NCBI GenBank assembly: GCA_027682585.1
Contig: JAQCZH010000002.1
Span: 310,001 to 374,000, forward strand
Direction: 5' to 3'
Length of the DNA stretch: 64,000 bases
Origin: Lachnospiraceae bacterium AF51-6-b8A
GTDB lineage: Bacteria > Bacillota > Clostridia > Lachnospirales > Lachnospiraceae
Under the pieces are notes generated by a model that saw nothing but the letters and a program-made list of their open reading frames with translations, was not told the origin of the DNA and did not search any database. Each line of letters starts with the position of its first letter. Position 1 is the first letter of the stretch. Positions 16,329 to 27,935 of this stretch are shown here, piece by piece. The position numbers were made by a program, and so were the translations under genes.

Positions 16329-19300
16329 TTACTCGGCATCTGCGCCAATCAGTTCACCTTCTGCGGCCTCATATTCCTCATCTGTTGACTCGTCCGTCAT
16401 GTAGTCGCTGTTCATGGGAACATCTGAGTAGATCTTCATTCCGGTTCCGGCAGGAATCAGCTTGCCGATGATGACGTTCTCCTTCAGACCGCGCAGGCTG
16501 TCGATCTTGCCTTTGATCGCGGCATCCGTAAGCACTCTGGTCGTCTCCTGGAAAGAGGCTGCGGACAGCCAGGAATCGGTTGCCAGAGCGGCCTTGGTGA
16601 TACCGAGAAGTTCCTGTTCGCCAATGGCAAGCTCCTTACCCTCCTTGGCAAGCTGCTCGTTGGTATCGACAAAGTCCAGACGGTCAACACGCTCGCCGGG
16701 CAGGAAATCGGACTGACCGGGATCCTCAACCGTGATCTTCTTGAGCATCTGGCGAACGATCACCTCGATGTGCTTATCGTTGATATCTACACCCTGCAGA
16801 CGATATACGCGCTGCACTTCCTGTAGCATGTACTCCTGCAGCGACTTCACGCCCTTGATCTTGATGATGTCATGGGGGTTGACAGAACCTTCTGTCAGAG
16901 GATCGCCGGCCTCCACTTCCTCACCGTCCAGGATCCTGATACGGGATCCGTAGGGAATCAGATATTCCTTCTCCTCGCCGGTCTCGCGATTGGAGATCAC
17001 GATCTCCCGCTTCTTCTTGTCTTCCTTCATAGCCGCAGTACCCGCGATCTCCGTGACGATAGCGACCCCCTTGGGCTTGCGCGCCTCAAAGATCTCCTCG
17101 ACACGGGGAAGACCCTGGGTGATATCGCCGCCGGCCACACCGCCGGTATGGAAGGTTCTCATGGTCAGCTGGGTACCGGGCTCACCGATAGACTGAGCCG
17201 CGATGATTCCGATCGCCTCGCCAACCTGAACCGCCTGTCCGGTCGCCATATTGGCGCCGTAGCACTTGGCACAGACCCCGTGATGCGTGCGGCAGGACAA
17301 AATGGTACGAATCTTGATTCTTGCTTTAACATTGCCTGCAATCGGCTTGCCATCCTCATCGACGCCATTCTCGCAGATTGCGTGGGCGCGGCGGGGGGTA
17401 ATCATGTGGTTGGCCTTGACAATAACGTTGCCGTCCAGATCACGGATCTCATTGACAGAGAAGCGGCCTGTAATACGATCTTCGAGACTCTCGATCTCTT
17501 CCTTGCCGTCCATGAAGGCAGACACATACATGCCGGGGATCTCACGATCATGACCCGCGTTACAGTCAGCCTCCCGGACAATCATCTCCTGAGACACATC
17601 TACCAGACGTCTGGTCAGATATCCGGAGTCCGCGGTACGCAGTGCCGTATCTGACAGACCCTTACGAGCCCCGTGAGCAGAGATGAAATATTCCAGTACA
17701 TCAAGTCCCTCACGGAAATTGGACTTGATAGGCAGCTCAATGGCCCGGCCGGAAGTATCCGCCATCAGGCCTCGCATTCCGGCCAGCTGCTTAATCTGCT
17801 GGTTGGAACCACGGGCACCGGAATCAGCCATCATGAAGATGTTATTGTACTGATCCAGCCCATCCAGCAGGGCGTCTGTCAGCTGTTTATCCGTCTGCGT
17901 CCAGGTCTGGATCACTTCCTTGTAACGCTCTTCATCTGTGATCAGACCGCGCTTGTAATTGCGGGTGATCTTCTCGACAGTCTCCTCCGCTCCCTCAATC
18001 ATCTGGGGCTTTGCCTCAGGGATGGTCATATCAGAGACAGATACCGTCATTCCGGCCAGAGTGGAATGCCTGTATCCCATCGCCTTAATCGAATCGAGAA
18101 CCTCAGCGGTTCTGGTCGCTCCGTGGGTGTTGATGACCTTCTCCAGGATCTTCTTCAGCTGCTTCTTGCCAACCATAAAGTCGACTTCCAGCTGCAGATA
18201 ATCATCATCGCTCTTTCTCTCGACGAAGCCCAGATCCTGCGGAAGAATCTCGTTGAAGACCAGGCGTCCCAGCGTGGTCTCGATTTCCCCGGTATGCTTT
18301 CTTCCATCAGGCAGGTTCACCGTACGACGAACCCAGATTCTGGAGTGATAGTTGATAATCTTATTCTCAAAGGCAAGAAGCGCCTCATTGACGCTTGCAA
18401 AATGCTTGCCCTGTCCTGGCTCTCCCTCGCGCTCCTGGGTCAGATAATAAATTCCAAGAACCATATCCTGTGATGGAACGGCCACAGGACCGCCGTCGGA
18501 AGGTTTCAGAAGGTTATTGGGTGAGAGCAGCATGAAGCGGCACTCCGCCTGGGCTTCCTCCGTCAGAGGCAGGTGGATCGCCATCTGATCTCCATCAAAG
18601 TCCGCATTAAAGGCGGTACATACCAGCGGATGCAACTTGATGGCCTTGCCCTCCACCAGGATGGGCTCAAAGGCCTGGATGCCAAGGCGATGAAGGGTAG
18701 GCGCGCGATTCAGCATGACAGGATGATTGCGGATCACATCCTCCAGAACGTCCCAGACCTCATCCTGCTGCTGCTCGACCATCTTCTTGGCCGCCTTGAT
18801 ATTGCTTGCAGAACCCCTCTGAACCAGGACCTTCATGACAAAGGGCTTGAAAAGCTCCAGTGCCATCTCCTTGGGAACACCGCACTGGTAGATCTTCAGT
18901 TCGGGGCCTACGACAATAACGGAACGGCCGGAATAATCAACGCGCTTGCCCAGCAGGTTCTGACGGAAACGGCCGGACTTTCCCTTAAGCATATCAGACA
19001 GGGATTTGAGGGCTCTGTTGCCGGGTCCGGTTACAGGTCTTCCCCTTCTGCCATTGTCGATCAGAGCGTCTACTGCCTCCTGCAGCATACGCTTCTCATT
19101 GCGGACAATAATGTCCGGCGCGCCCAGCTCAAGCAGACGGCGGAGCCGGTTATTGCGGTTGATAATTCTCCGGTAGAGATCATTCAGATCGGAGGTCGCG
19201 AAGCGGCCGCCGTCCAGCTGAACCATAGGACGCAGATCCGGCGGAATCACAGGGACAACGTTCAGAACCATCCAGGTGGGATCATTGCCGGACTCGAGGA

Positions 19301-19970
19301 AAGCATTCACGCACTCCAGTCTCTTTAAGGTGTGCGCTCTCTTCTGGCCGGAAGCATTTTCCAGCTCCGCAGACAGGTTCTCAGATTCCTTCGCCAGGTC
19401 AACCTCAGACAGGAGCTGCTGTATGGCCTCTGCCCCCATGCCGACCTTAAATCCCTCGCCATACTTCTCCCGCGCCTCAGCATACTCATTCTCGGTCAGA
19501 ACCTGCTTATAGGAAAGGCTTGAATCAGCGGGATCCAGGACAATATAATTCGCGAAATAGAGGACGCGTTCCAGAGTCCTTGGCGACAGATCCAGCATCA
19601 GTCCCATGCGGGAGGGAATCCCTTTGAAATACCAGATATGCGATACCGGGGCAGCCAGTTCAATATGCCCCATGCGTTCGCGGCGGACAGAGGATTTGGT
19701 GACCTCAACGCCGCAGCGATCGCAGATCACGCCCTTATAGCGGATCTTTTTATATTTGCCGCAGTGGCACTCCCAGTCCTTGGTGGGGCCGAAGATCTTC
19801 TCACAGAAGAGTCCGTCTTTCTCCGGCTTGAGCGTTCTGTAGTTGATGGTCTCCGGCTTCTTCACTTCGCCGCGGGACCACTCACGAATCTTCTCGGGAG
19901 AAGCCAGCCCAATCTTAATTGCACTGAATTCTGCCGCTCTGTTCGTGGATTTCTTCATATCTTCAGGCAT
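16329..19970 (-). CDS. rpoC: DNA-directed RNA polymerase subunit beta'
   Basis: About 1213 residues; the largest RNA polymerase subunit, carrying the catalytic [12 protein letters not shown] loop that binds the active-site magnesium. The N-terminal zinc site is visible as [20 protein letters not shown]. The trigger-loop region ([18 protein letters not shown]) and C-terminal sweep are complete. I start at the ATG at 19970, preceded by AAGGGAG, instead of an upstream in-frame codon that overlaps nothing in the family. It lies 19 bases after rpoB and is cotranscribed with it. Confidence 0.97.
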   Translation of the reverse strand: MPEDMKKSTNRAAEFSAIKIGLASPEKIREWSRGEVKKPETINYRTLKPEKDGLFCEKIFGPTKDWECHCGKYKKIRYKGVICDRCGVEVTKSSVRRERMGHIELAAPVSHIWYFKGIPSRMGLMLDLSPRTLERVLYFANYIVLDPADSSLSYKQVLTENEYAEAREKYGEGFKVGMGAEAIQQLLSEVDLAKESENLSAELENASGQKRAHTLKRLECVNAFLESGNDPTWMVLNVVPVIPPDLRPMVQLDGGRFATSDLNDLYRRIINRNNRLRRLLELGAPDIIVRNEKRMLQEAVDALIDNGRRGRPVTGPGNRALKSLSDMLKGKSGRFRQNLLGKRVDYSGRSVIVVGPELKIYQCGVPKEMALELFKPFVMKVLVQRGSASNIKAAKKMVEQQQDEVWDVLEDVIRNHPVMLNRAPTLHRLGIQAFEPILVEGKAIKLHPLVCTAFNADFDGDQMAIHLPLTEEAQAECRFMLLSPNNLLKPSDGGPVAVPSQDMVLGIYYLTQEREGEPGQGKHFASVNEALLAFENKIINYHSRIWVRRTVNLPDGRKHTGEIETTLGRLVFNEILPQDLGFVERKSDDDYLQLEVDFMVGKKQLKKILEKVINTHGATRTAEVLDSIKAMGYRHSTLAGMTVSVSDMTIPEAKPQMIEGAEETVEKITRNYKRGLITDEERYKEVIQTWTQTDKQLTDALLDGLDQYNNIFMMADSGARGSNQQIKQLAGMRGLMADTSGRAIELPIKSNFREGLDVLEYFISAHGARKGLSDTALRTADSGYLTRRLVDVSQEMIVREADCNAGHDREIPGMYVSAFMDGKEEIESLEDRITGRFSVNEIRDLDGNVIVKANHMITPRRAHAICENGVDEDGKPIAGNVKARIKIRTILSCRTHHGVCAKCYGANMATGQAVQVGEAIGIIAAQSIGEPGTQLTMRTFHTGGVAGGDITQGLPRVEEIFEARKPKGVAIVTEIAGTAAMKEDKKKREIVISNRETGEEKEYLIPYGSRIRILDGEEVEAGDPLTEGSVNPHDIIKIKGVKSLQEYMLQEVQRVYRLQGVDINDKHIEVIVRQMLKKITVEDPGQSDFLPGERVDRLDFVDTNEQLAKEGKELAIGEQELLGITKAALATDSWLSAASFQETTRVLTDAAIKGKIDSLRGLKENVIIGKLIPAGTGMKIYSDVPMNSDYMTDESTDEEYEAAEGELIGADAE

Positions 19971-19989
19971 GTATGGATCTCCCTTCTGA

Positions 19990-22900
19990 TCAATCTTCGT
20001 CACCGAAGTTGTCCTCGGCATCCTGGATGTCTCCGTCCGTATCCTGATCCTCGGAATCTACCAACTCCTCGCTCTCTGCGTCAAACTCCTGCTTGGTGAA
20101 GCCGTGCCGGCCGAAATTCTCGGCATTTTCAAAGGCCGCATAGCGCGTGTCATCGGAGCCGTCAATCATCGCCCTGATCTCGCTGTTATCCGAATCCGTA
20201 TGTCCGGCGGATCCGGAAGTCTCGGCATTCTCCCTGTTTTTGGCATTGCGCTCCTCCCGGGAGATAAGAGCATTGATATTGGTATTTCCGTACTCTGTTG
20301 ACTCCATCAGCTTCACTTCTCTGCCGCTGTCATCAAGAACCTTGACGTCGAGCGCCAGAGCCTGCAATTCCTTGAGCATAACCTTGAAGGACTCAGGTGT
20401 TCCCGGCTCGGGGATATTCTCTCCCTTGATAATTGCCTCATAGGTCTTGACGCGCCCGACAACATCATCTGACTTCACCGTCAGAATTTCCTGCAGCGTA
20501 TAGGCCGCTCCATAGGCCTCCAGAGCCCAGACCTCCATCTCTCCGAATCTCTGACCGCCAAACTGGGCCTTGCCGCCCAGAGGCTGCTGCGTTACCAGCG
20601 AATATGGACCGGTAGAACGGGCATGGATCTTATCGTCAACCAGATGATGAAGTTTCAGGTAGTGCATATGCCCGATGGTCGTGGGACCGTCAAAGGGCTG
20701 GCCGGTGCGGCCGTCGCGCAGCTGAACCTTACCGTCTCTGGAAATCGGCACTCCCTTCCAAAGGGCTCTGTTGCTGCGGTTCTCATAGAGATAATCCATG
20801 GTCTTCTGATCCAGGATCTCCTGATACTTGCTCTTGAAGTCCTCCCAGGGCTCATTGACATAGTCGTTGGCCATTTCCAGAGTATCACCGATCTCACGCT
20901 CGCTTGCGCCATCGAAGACAGGCGTCTCTATGTCGAGACCAAGAGCTTTGGCAGCCAGGCTCAAATGGATCTCCAGAACCTGTCCGATATTCATACGGGA
21001 GGGCACGCCCAAAGGATTCAAGACAATGTCCAGGGGACGGCCGTTGGGAAGGAAAGGCATATCCTCAACCGGAAGAACACGGGACACAACGCCCTTATTA
21101 CCGTGACGGCCAGCCATCTTGTCGCCAGGGCCGATCTTACGCTTCTGAGCGATGTAAATGCGCACCGCCTTGTTGACGCCGGGATTCAGTTCATCGCCAT
21201 TCTCTCTGGTGAAGATCTTAGCGTCTACAACAATTCCATATTCCCCGTGAGGAACCTTCAGAGAGGTGTCTCTGACCTCTCTTGCCTTCTCGCCGAAAAT
21301 GGCGCGAAGCAGCTTCTCCTCAGCCGTCAGTTCTGTCTCGCCCTTGGGAGTAACCTTGCCCACCAGAATATCACCGGAGCGGACTTCCGCCCCAATGCGA
21401 ATGATGCCGTTCTCATCCAGATCCTTGAGTGCCTCATCTCCGACGCCGGGAACATCTCTGGTAATCTCCTCGGGTCCCAGTTTTGTATCACGGGACTCCG
21501 TCTCATACTCTTCAATATGAATGGAAGTATAGACATCATTCTCAACCAGGTTCTCTGACAAGAGAACCGCATCCTCGTAGTTATAACCCTCCCAGGTCAT
21601 GAAACCGATCAGGGGGTTCTTGCCGAGAGCCAGCTCTCCCCGTGAAGTGGAGGGCCCGTCAGCGATAACCTCTCCGGCCTCGACGCGATCACCCTTGAAG
21701 ACAATTGGCCGCTGGTTATAGCAGTTGGACTGGTTGGACCGCTCAAACTTGGTCAGAAGATACTCATCTCTTCCGCCGTCGTCTGTCTTGATGATAATTC
21801 GGTTGGACTCAGCCGTCTCAACGACCCCTGCTGCTCTGGCCAGAACGCAGACCCCGGAATCCACTGCCGTCTTGGGTTCCATGCCGGTGCCTACAACCGG
21901 TGCCTCCGTTGTCAGAAGAGGCACTGCCTGGCGCTGCATGTTGGATCCCATCAGAGCACGGTTGGCATCGTCATTCTGCAGGAAGGGAATCAGGGCTGTC
22001 GCAACGGAGAAGACCATGCGGGGAGAGACATCCATATAGTCAAATGCTCCCCGATCGTAGGTCTGTGTCTCCTCACGGAAACGGCCTGAAACCTGCTTGT
22101 GCACAAAATGTCCGTCGGCATCCAGGGGTTCATTCGCCTGCGCCACGTGGTAATTATCCTCCTCATCGGCCGCCATGTAGACGACTTCTTCGGTAACGCG
22201 GGGATTATCTGCATCGGACTTGTCAATCACCCGGTAAGGCGCCTCTACAAATCCGTACTCATTGATACGGGCATAGGATGCCAGTGAATTAATCAGACCG
22301 ATATTGGGTCCCTCAGGAGTCTCGACAGGACACATACGGCCATAGTGGGTGTAGTGTACGTCTCGAACCTCGAATCCGGCGCGGTCTCTTGACAGACCGC
22401 CGGGGCCAAGGGCAGACAGACGCCTCTTATGAGTCAGCTCCCCCAGGGGATTGTTCTGATCCATAAACTGAGACAGCTGAGAGGAGCCAAAGAATTCCTT
22501 GACCGCCGCCGTCACAGGCTTGATATTGATCAGGCTCTGCGGGCTGATTGTCTCAACATCCTGAGTAGACATGCGCTCGCGAACCACACGCTCCATACGG
22601 GACAGGCCAATCCGATACTGGTTCTGAAGGAGTTCGCCGACCGCGCGGATACGGCGGTTGCCCAGATGGTCAATATCGTCATCACTGCCGAGTCCGTACT
22701 CAAGATGCATATTATAATTGATAGAGGCGAAGATATCGTCTCTTGTAATATGTCTGGGAACCAGGTCATGCGCATCGCGCCGGATTGCAGCGAGCAGATC
22801 CTCTCTATCGGGATTCTCCTGCATCAGCTGCTCTAAGACAGGATAATAGACCTTCTCGCTGATCCCGTAGGCCCTGGGATCTTCGATATCCACATGCGCC

Positions 22901-23970
22901 CTGATGTCAACCATAAGATTCGACAGGACCTTCACATTGCGGGTCTCTGTCTGAATCCAGACATAGGGAACCCCGGCATTCTGAATCTGATCCGCCAGCT
23001 GCTGATCAACTCTGGTGCCCGCCGAAGCCAGAATCTCACCGGTAGACTGATCCACCACATCTTCAGCCAGAACCTGGTGGCTGATCCGATTGCGCAGAGC
23101 CAGCTTCTTGTTAAACTTATAGCGTCCGACCTTAGCCAGGTCATAGCGTCTGGGGTCAAAGAACATCCCAGTAATCAGACTCTCTGCGGACTCAACCGTC
23201 AAAGGCTCACCGGGGCGGATCTTCTTGTAGAGTTCCAGAAGGCCGCCCTCGTAAGACCCCTGGGGCGCCTGTTCCGTAATAGAAGCGTCTTTCTCGAAGG
23301 AGGCCAGGATCTTGGGCTCCTCGCCGAACATCTCAATAATCTCCTGGTTGCTGCCCAGACCCAGCGCGCGAATCAGAACCGTGATCGGAACCTTGCGGGT
23401 GCGGTCAACGCGAACATAGAAGATATCGTTAGAATCCGTCTCATACTCCAGCCAGGCGCCGCGATTGGGGATTACGGTTGCGGTAAAGAGCTCCTTGCCG
23501 ATCTTGTCATGGTCAATCCCGTAGTAAATCCCAGGGGAACGAACCAGCTGAGATACAATGACGCGCTCCGCGCCGTTGATTACAAATGTACCGGTCTCCG
23601 TCATCAGGGGGAGATCTCCCATGAAGATCTCATGCTCATTGATTTCGTCTGTTTCCTTATTATAGAGGCGGACTTTTACCTTGAGGGGGGCAGAGTATGT
23701 AGCGTCTCTGGCCTTGCATTCGGGGATGGTGTATTTAATCTCATCTGTACACAGGCGGAAACCCACGAACTCCAAGCTCAAATGGCCGCTGAAATCCGAG
23801 ATTGGGGAGATATCCTCGAAAGCCTCCTTCATGCCCTCATCAAGAAACCATTTATAGGAATCCCTCTGAACCGCAATGAAATTGGGCATCTCGAGAACTT
23901 CCTTAGAGCGCTTATAGCTCATGCGGACTCCCTTGCCGGATTTCACCAGATGTACTCTGTTCTTCTCCAT
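19990..23970 (-). CDS. rpoB: DNA-directed RNA polymerase subunit beta
   Basis: A 1326-residue subunit of RNA polymerase. The rifampicin-binding region is visible as [20 protein letters not shown] followed by [19 protein letters not shown] and looks wild type. [17 protein letters not shown] and the C-terminal [21 protein letters not shown] are present. The C terminus is long and acidic (about 120 residues after the last conserved block, rich in Asp and Glu), a species-specific tail. Its own promoter and a leader hairpin lie upstream of the gene. Confidence 0.97.
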   Translation of the reverse strand: MEKNRVHLVKSGKGVRMSYKRSKEVLEMPNFIAVQRDSYKWFLDEGMKEAFEDISPISDFSGHLSLEFVGFRLCTDEIKYTIPECKARDATYSAPLKVKVRLYNKETDEINEHEIFMGDLPLMTETGTFVINGAERVIVSQLVRSPGIYYGIDHDKIGKELFTATVIPNRGAWLEYETDSNDIFYVRVDRTRKVPITVLIRALGLGSNQEIIEMFGEEPKILASFEKDASITEQAPQGSYEGGLLELYKKIRPGEPLTVESAESLITGMFFDPRRYDLAKVGRYKFNKKLALRNRISHQVLAEDVVDQSTGEILASAGTRVDQQLADQIQNAGVPYVWIQTETRNVKVLSNLMVDIRAHVDIEDPRAYGISEKVYYPVLEQLMQENPDREDLLAAIRRDAHDLVPRHITRDDIFASINYNMHLEYGLGSDDDIDHLGNRRIRAVGELLQNQYRIGLSRMERVVRERMSTQDVETISPQSLINIKPVTAAVKEFFGSSQLSQFMDQNNPLGELTHKRRLSALGPGGLSRDRAGFEVRDVHYTHYGRMCPVETPEGPNIGLINSLASYARINEYGFVEAPYRVIDKSDADNPRVTEEVVYMAADEEDNYHVAQANEPLDADGHFVHKQVSGRFREETQTYDRGAFDYMDVSPRMVFSVATALIPFLQNDDANRALMGSNMQRQAVPLLTTEAPVVGTGMEPKTAVDSGVCVLARAAGVVETAESNRIIIKTDDGGRDEYLLTKFERSNQSNCYNQRPIVFKGDRVEAGEVIADGPSTSRGELALGKNPLIGFMTWEGYNYEDAVLLSENLVENDVYTSIHIEEYETESRDTKLGPEEITRDVPGVGDEALKDLDENGIIRIGAEVRSGDILVGKVTPKGETELTAEEKLLRAIFGEKAREVRDTSLKVPHGEYGIVVDAKIFTRENGDELNPGVNKAVRIYIAQKRKIGPGDKMAGRHGNKGVVSRVLPVEDMPFLPNGRPLDIVLNPLGVPSRMNIGQVLEIHLSLAAKALGLDIETPVFDGASEREIGDTLEMANDYVNEPWEDFKSKYQEILDQKTMDYLYENRSNRALWKGVPISRDGKVQLRDGRTGQPFDGPTTIGHMHYLKLHHLVDDKIHARSTGPYSLVTQQPLGGKAQFGGQRFGEMEVWALEAYGAAYTLQEILTVKSDDVVGRVKTYEAIIKGENIPEPGTPESFKVMLKELQALALDVKVLDDSGREVKLMESTEYGNTNINALISREERNAKNRENAETSGSAGHTDSDNSEIRAMIDGSDDTRYAAFENAENFGRHGFTKQEFDAESEELVDSEDQDTDGDIQDAEDNFGDED

Positions 23971-24046
23971 TGATGTTTCACCTCTCGTTCAATCTTCGCA
24001 TCCCGCAGAAGGCCGCAGAAAGCTGCTGTGATAGGTTACTGCAAAA

Positions 24047-24069
24047 GGGCGTAATATGCCTATTGCGCC
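24047..24069 (-). promoter_or_regulatory. Leader hairpin before rpoB, possible attenuator
   Basis: On the minus strand GGCGCAATA and TATTACGCC form a stem with one mismatch around GGCA, followed by CCTTTTGC. It sits roughly 10-35 bases after the expected rpoB transcription start, so it could be a weak attenuator or a processing site. Confidence 0.4.
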
Positions 24070-24086
24070 ACAATAGTGCAAACTAC

Positions 24087-24116
24087 ATACTACTACGGCT
24101 TGTCAAGTCATGTCAA
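24087..24116 (-). promoter_or_regulatory. rpoBC promoter
   Basis: Minus-strand TTGACA and TAGTAT are 18 bases apart in the rplL-rpoB spacer; a second TTGACA lies 10 bases closer. It would allow rpoBC expression beyond the terminator that follows rplL. Confidence 0.65.
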
Positions 24117-24192
24117 CCGGCAATTCCTGATCATTCGAGGCAACAGGCGGCTGCAAATCGCATTCTTCGTGTGTACCCGTTTATCCTGCCGC

Positions 24193-24232
24193 AAAAGGAC
24201 CGCAGCCCACACATAGTGAACTGCGGTCCTTT
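24193..24232 (-). terminator. Terminator or attenuator after rplL
   Basis: A perfect 12-base stem AAAGGACCGCAG/CTGCGGTCCTTT with a 15-base loop, followed on the minus strand by TTTTGC. An incomplete terminator between rplL and rpoB is common and lowers rpoBC relative to L7/L12. Confidence 0.8.
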
Positions 24233-24303
24233 CCCTGCATGACAGCAGGAGATCTTCCAGGCATGCTCTCTGCTGCCTGTGTCATATATAAGAGCAGGAT
24301 ACC

Positions 24304-24678
24304 TTACTTAAGAGTAACGGTAGCGCCCTCTGCCTCGAACTTAGCCTTAAGTTCCTCAGCCTCTTCCTTGGAAGCGCCCTCCTTGAGCACCTTGGGAGCT
24401 GCTTCAACAGCCTCTTTTGCCTCCTTGAGGCCAAGGCCCAGAGCGTCACGCACAACCTTGATGACCTTGATCTTGTTCGCGCCGATAGAAGTCAGCTCTA
24501 CATCAAACTCGGTCTTCTCTTCAGCGGCTGCACCGGCAGCGCCGCCAGCTGCTACAACCACGCCGGCTGCTGCAGATACGCCAAACTCCTCCTCACAAGC
24601 CTTAACAAGGTCGTTAAGCTCAAGAACAGAAAGTTCCTTGATTGCCTCGATAAATTCTTCCGTCGTTAACTTAGCCAT
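24304..24678 (-). CDS. rplL: 50S ribosomal protein L7/L12
   Basis: A 124-residue stalk protein present in several copies per ribosome, recruiting translational GTPases. The N-terminal dimerization helix ([16 protein letters not shown]), an Ala/Gly hinge (about 38-55) and the C-terminal factor-binding domain with [20 protein letters not shown] are all visible. The start at 24678 follows GGAGG; five extra residues would come from an upstream ATG. Follows rplJ in the usual pair. Confidence 0.96.
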   Translation of the reverse strand: MAKLTTEEFIEAIKELSVLELNDLVKACEEEFGVSAAAGVVVAAGGAAGAAAEEKTEFDVELTSIGANKIKVIKVVRDALGLGLKEAKEAVEAAPKVLKEGASKEEAEELKAKFEAEGATVTLK

Positions 24679-24743
24679 TTCTGTTTCCTCCATAAATATT
24701 GATGATCACAATAATCTGTTGTTCAAATACACACATCAGACGC

Positions 24744-24790
24744 AGCAGCAGAATACACGCTCCGCGCGTATCCCATTGTCATGAATCACT
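24744..24790 (+). repeat. Dispersed hairpin repeat, copy I
   Basis: Arms ATACACGC and GCGCGTAT (one mismatch) around TCC, with tail ATTGTCATGAATC, in the rplJ-rplL spacer and just reaching the rplJ stop codon. Confidence 0.6.
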
Positions 24791-25358
24791 CTGCCGGCTC
24801 TTCTGCCGGGGCCTCAGCTGCTGCCTCTGCCACTTTTTCTGCGGCCTCCTCAGCAGGCTCTTCGGTAACTGCCTCTCCGCCCTTCTCTGCGATCTGATTG
24901 AGAACGCGAGCCAGATTGGTAACAGGAGCCTGGAAGCTGCCCAGCAGTCTGGAGATCAGTTCGTCTCTTGAAGGTACGGATGCAATTGCCTGAATCTCCT
25001 CTGCGTCACAGTACTTGCCCTCGACAACTCCCGCCTTCAGTTCAAGCTTGGGAGCACTCTTGGCGAAGTTAGAAAGCACGCGGGCGGCAGCAGTTGCATC
25101 GTCCTTAGAGATTGCGATTGCGTTGGGTCCCTCGAGAACATCTGCCAGATCTGCGAAATCAGTATCCTTGATCGCGAATCTGACCATGGTATTCTTGTAG
25201 ACCTTGTAAGTAACGCCTGCTTCTCTCAGGTTCTTACGCAGCTCAGTATCTTCAGCGACCGTCAGTCCACGGTAATCAACCACAACAACAGAAGCTGCGT
25301 CCTGAATGTTCTCCGCAATTTCCTGAATGACCGGCTGCTTTAACTCGACTTTTGCCAT
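24786..25358 (-). CDS. rplJ: 50S ribosomal protein L10
   Basis: A 190-residue protein that anchors L7/L12 to the ribosome. The N-terminal rRNA-binding domain has VVVDYRGLTVAEDTELRKNL and YKVYKNTMVRFA; the C-terminal helix binds L7/L12 dimers. Beyond it is an Ala/Glu-rich tail of about 25 residues (EEPAEEAAEKVAEA) that most L10 proteins lack. L10 normally binds the leader of its own message, and such a leader is visible just upstream. Confidence 0.96.
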   Translation of the reverse strand: MAKVELKQPVIQEIAENIQDAASVVVVDYRGLTVAEDTELRKNLREAGVTYKVYKNTMVRFAIKDTDFADLADVLEGPNAIAISKDDATAAARVLSNFAKSAPKLELKAGVVEGKYCDAEEIQAIASVPSRDELISRLLGSFQAPVTNLARVLNQIAEKGGEAVTEEPAEEAAEKVAEAAAEAPAEEPAE

Positions 25359-25413
25359 GTTTTGGTTTCCTCCTTATTAGATTTCGACTTGCGACATAAA
25401 CCGAAAAATGAGG

Positions 25414-25456
25414 AACAATAGAGGGCGCGCTCTGCGAACGCTCTATTATTATAATC
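25414..25456 (+). repeat. Dispersed hairpin repeat, copy J
   Basis: Perfect arms AATAGAG and CTCTATT around GGCGCGCTCTGCGAACG, with tail ATTATAATCAAAA. It lies between the attenuator of the L10 leader and the rplJ start. Confidence 0.65.
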
Positions 25457-25590
25457 AAAAAGCCTCACCGTCCTAAGACAGTGAGGCGAATGATCCTACG
25501 TATCACAGACAGGCTGTGTTCGTCGTCCTCCTCGGCGGGTTGATCTACGTTACGCCCTGCGGCACCTGCTGTCTTCGGTAAACATGCTTA
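25457..25590 (-). promoter_or_regulatory. L10 ribosomal leader with attenuator
   Basis: Starting at the predicted transcription start, the minus strand contains ACCGAAGACAGCAGGTGCC and CCGCCGAGG, the conserved core of the Firmicutes L10 leader bound by L10 (or L10-L12). It ends in a stem GCCTCAC/GTGAGGC with an inner 3-bp extension and CTAA-type loop, followed by TTTTT (25457-25461 on the plus strand), a rho-independent attenuator. Excess L10 would stop transcription before rplJL. Confidence 0.85.
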
Positions 25591-25593
25591 CGT

Positions 25594-25622
25594 ATTATAA
25601 CTGGAATTTTATATGATGTCAA
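25594..25622 (-). promoter_or_regulatory. rplJL promoter
   Basis: A perfect consensus promoter on the minus strand: TTGACA, 17 bases, TATAAT. Its -35 ends four bases from the rplA stop codon. It feeds the L10 leader directly. Confidence 0.92.
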
Positions 25623-25625
25623 TCC

Positions 25626-26318
25626 TCAGGCGAACTGTGTTGTGTTGACCTTGACGCCCGCCCCCATGGTAGGCGCAAGAGTTACACTCTTCAGATACTG
25701 GCCCTTCAGACTTGAAGGTCTGGCCTTAACGATCGCATCCATTAAGCTCTGGAAGTTGTCCGCTAACTGCTCATCGGTAAAGGAAGCCTTACCGATCGGC
25801 ACGTGAATAATATTGGCCTTGTCAAGGCGGTACTCAATCTTACCTGCCTTGATGTCGTTGACGGCCTTGGTGACATCCATCGTCACAGTTCCGGCCTTAG
25901 GGTTTGGCATTAAGCCCTTTGGTCCGAGGACACGACCCAGGCGTCCGACAACGCCCATCATGTCCGGGGTAGCTACAACAACATCGAAATCGAGCCATCC
26001 ATCGTTCTGAATTCTGGGGAGAAGATCCTCAGCTCCAACGAAATCAGCCCCTGCGGCTGTAGCTTCCTCAGCCTTGTCACCCTTGGCAAATACCAGGACG
26101 CGAACGGTCTTGCCGGTACCGTGGGGAAGCACAACTGCTCCACGGATCTGCTGCTCTGCATGACGGCCGTCACAACCGGTGCGGATGTGAACTTCAATGG
26201 TCTCGTCGAACTTGGCAGTCGCATTCTTCTTAACCTGGCTGATTGCCTCCGCCTTATCAAGCTCTACCGTTTTATCGTAGCTCCTGACGGCCTCCTGATA
26301 TCTCTTACCTCTCTTCAT
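25626..26318 (-). CDS. rplA: 50S ribosomal protein L1
   Basis: A 230-residue protein that forms the mobile L1 stalk at the ribosomal E site. It starts [17 protein letters not shown] at the ATG at 26318 behind AGGAGGTAATT; fourteen upstream residues in frame are not family-like. [19 protein letters not shown], the [13 protein letters not shown] loop and [10 protein letters not shown] are typical. It follows rplK, and its stop is next to the strong rplJ promoter. Confidence 0.96.
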   Translation of the reverse strand: MKRGKRYQEAVRSYDKTVELDKAEAISQVKKNATAKFDETIEVHIRTGCDGRHAEQQIRGAVVLPHGTGKTVRVLVFAKGDKAEEATAAGADFVGAEDLLPRIQNDGWLDFDVVVATPDMMGVVGRLGRVLGPKGLMPNPKAGTVTMDVTKAVNDIKAGKIEYRLDKANIIHVPIGKASFTDEQLADNFQSLMDAIVKARPSSLKGQYLKSVTLAPTMGAGVKVNTTQFA

Positions 26319-26372
26319 AATTACCTCCTGTGGTAGTAGCGGGAGAAGATCCCCTCCCACAAATTTTCCTGC

Positions 26373-26413
26373 TAAGACAGCAAACCGCTTTCCTTCAATC
26401 TGCTGTCATAAGG
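26373..26413 (+). repeat. Dispersed hairpin repeat, copy L
   Basis: Arms CAGCA and TGCTG enclose AACCGCTTTCCTTCAATC, with tail TCATAAGG, in the rplK-rplA spacer. Loop similarity to the other copies is weaker. Confidence 0.5.
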
Positions 26414-26472
26414 TGATCTTGAACATATCTCTGAAATCTCGCAGCCTGCGGCTTGACCGCAGACCAGATCAG

Positions 26473-26898
26473 TCAGTCGACAACCTCAATTCCCATGCTG
26501 CGCGCCGTACCTGCAATCATAGACATTGCAGACTCGATGCTTGCAGCATTCAGATCGGGCATCTTGGTCTCAGCGATCTCCTGAACCTGTGCCTTCGTGA
26601 TCTTAGCTACCTTATTCTTGTTGGGCTCACCGGACGCCTTCGCGATTCCGCAGGCCTTCTTGATCATAACTGCGGCAGGGGGGGTCTTGGTGATAAATGA
26701 AAAGCTTCTGTCCGTGTAGACAGTGATTACAACGGGGACGATGGTATCACCCATGTTCGCTGTCTTCGCATTGAACTGCTTTGTGAACTCCACAATGTTC
26801 ACACCGTGCTGACCAAGTGCAGGTCCGACAGGGGGAGCAGGGGTTGCCTTGCCCGCGGGGATCTGAAGCTTGATATATCCTTCAATTTTCTTTGCCAT
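26473..26898 (-). CDS. rplK: 50S ribosomal protein L11
   Basis: A 141-residue protein of the GTPase-associated centre. [20 protein letters not shown] and [15 protein letters not shown] form the N-terminal proline-rich domain that binds thiostrepton-type antibiotics with 23S rRNA; the C-terminal RNA-binding domain ends [11 protein letters not shown]. It begins 15 bases after nusG. Confidence 0.97.
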   Translation of the reverse strand: MAKKIEGYIKLQIPAGKATPAPPVGPALGQHGVNIVEFTKQFNAKTANMGDTIVPVVITVYTDRSFSFITKTPPAAVMIKKACGIAKASGEPNKNKVAKITKAQVQEIAETKMPDLNAASIESAMSMIAGTARSMGIEVVD

Positions 26899-26913
26899 TT
26901 TGGAAATGCCTCC

Positions 26914-27447
26914 TTAATTCATTTTCTGAACGTCCGTGAAACTGATCTCAACCGGTGTCTCACGGCCGAAGAGCTCAACATTAATGGTGAGACTCTGTTT
27001 ATTGGGGTTCATCGCCTGAACGACACCAACCGTATCTTTCCAGGCGCCTCCGATCACGCTGACCGTATCACCGACGCCGAAGTCAACCTCAATATTTTCG
27101 GTATGAATTCCCATCTTGCTCATTTCTTTCTCAGTCAGAGGGACAGGATCGGACCCGGGACCAACAAAACCGGTCGCGCCTCTGGTGTTGCGCACAACAT
27201 ACCAGGTATCGTCATTCATATACATGTTGATCAGAACATAGCCGGGAAAGATCTTCTTGGAGACCGTCTTGCGGACGCCGTTTTTCACTTCGACGACATC
27301 CTGCATAGGGACCATAACCTCGAGGATCTGATCTTGCAGATGACGGTTCTCCACTGTCTTCTCAATATCAGCCTTAACCTTGTTCTCATACCCAGAATAG
27401 GTATGTGCCACATACCAGTGTGGTTCCGTATCGTGCCGAGTTGCCAA
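26914..27447 (-). CDS. nusG: Transcription termination/antitermination protein NusG
   Basis: A 177-residue elongation factor that binds RNA polymerase through its NGN domain (WYVAHTYSGYENKVKADI near the N terminus, FPGYVLINMYMNDDTWYVVR) and carries a C-terminal KOW domain (VGDTVSVIGGAWKDTVGVV). It lies between secE and rplK, the usual Firmicutes order. Confidence 0.96.
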   Translation of the reverse strand: MATRHDTEPHWYVAHTYSGYENKVKADIEKTVENRHLQDQILEVMVPMQDVVEVKNGVRKTVSKKIFPGYVLINMYMNDDTWYVVRNTRGATGFVGPGSDPVPLTEKEMSKMGIHTENIEVDFGVGDTVSVIGGAWKDTVGVVQAMNPNKQSLTINVELFGRETPVEISFTDVQKMN

Positions 27448-27477
27448 TTCTCTCCTCCTTGTACAGCCTTGCGGCTA

Positions 27478-27684
27478 TTACTTCAGATTGAAATTCACCA
27501 GGAAATTAAGTCCGTAGTGAACAACGAAATCGACAGCCACAATAATCGCAGCAGTGATAACGCTGGTCACAACGACCGCTACCGATTCTCTGGACACCTG
27601 GTTGATTGAGGGCCAGGTGATCTTGGAGAATTCATGCTTGATTCCTGTCCAAAAACCGGTCTTGGACTTTGATTCATTTGCCAT
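27478..27684 (-). CDS. secE: Preprotein translocase subunit SecE
   Basis: A 68-residue membrane protein clamping SecY in the protein-export channel. An amphipathic segment ending KHEFSKITWPSINQVSRES leads into one transmembrane helix (about 35-60), the short single-helix form of Gram-positive bacteria. Located between rpmG and nusG. Confidence 0.95.
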   Translation of the reverse strand: MANESKSKTGFWTGIKHEFSKITWPSINQVSRESVAVVVTSVITAAIIVAVDFVVHYGLNFLVNFNLK

Positions 27685-27702
27685 AGCGTCTCCTACCTGA
27701 GA

Positions 27703-27852
27703 TTATTTGGTCTCTTTGTGCAGAGTATGTCTCTTGCAGAAGGGGCAATACTTCTTCGTCTCAACACGATCTGGATGATTCTTCTTATCCTTGGTCGTGT
27801 TGTAGTTACGTCTCTGGCATTCCGTGCATGCCAATGTTATTCTTGTGCGCAC
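27703..27852 (-). CDS. rpmG: 50S ribosomal protein L33
   Basis: A 49-residue protein read from the minus strand. It begins at a GTG codon behind TTGGAGGTAGAA and reads [20 protein letters not shown], ending [14 protein letters not shown]. The two pairs of cysteines (CTEC and CPFC) mark the zinc-binding form of L33. It opens the rpmG-secE-nusG block, 18 bases before secE. Confidence 0.95.
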   Translation of the reverse strand: MRTRITLACTECQRRNYNTTKDKKNHPDRVETKKYCPFCKRHTLHKETK

Positions 27853-27935
27853 AACTTCTACCTCCAATTTCATTAAGAGTATGCTGTCGCGTCAATTTCT
27901 TGTCCTTCAGGCGGAAAGTACCTGAAATCAGGCAT

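Noticed and set aside
18573..19328. Long plus-strand frames opposite rpoC and rpoB
   Set aside because: They mirror highly conserved coding sequence and show no family features.
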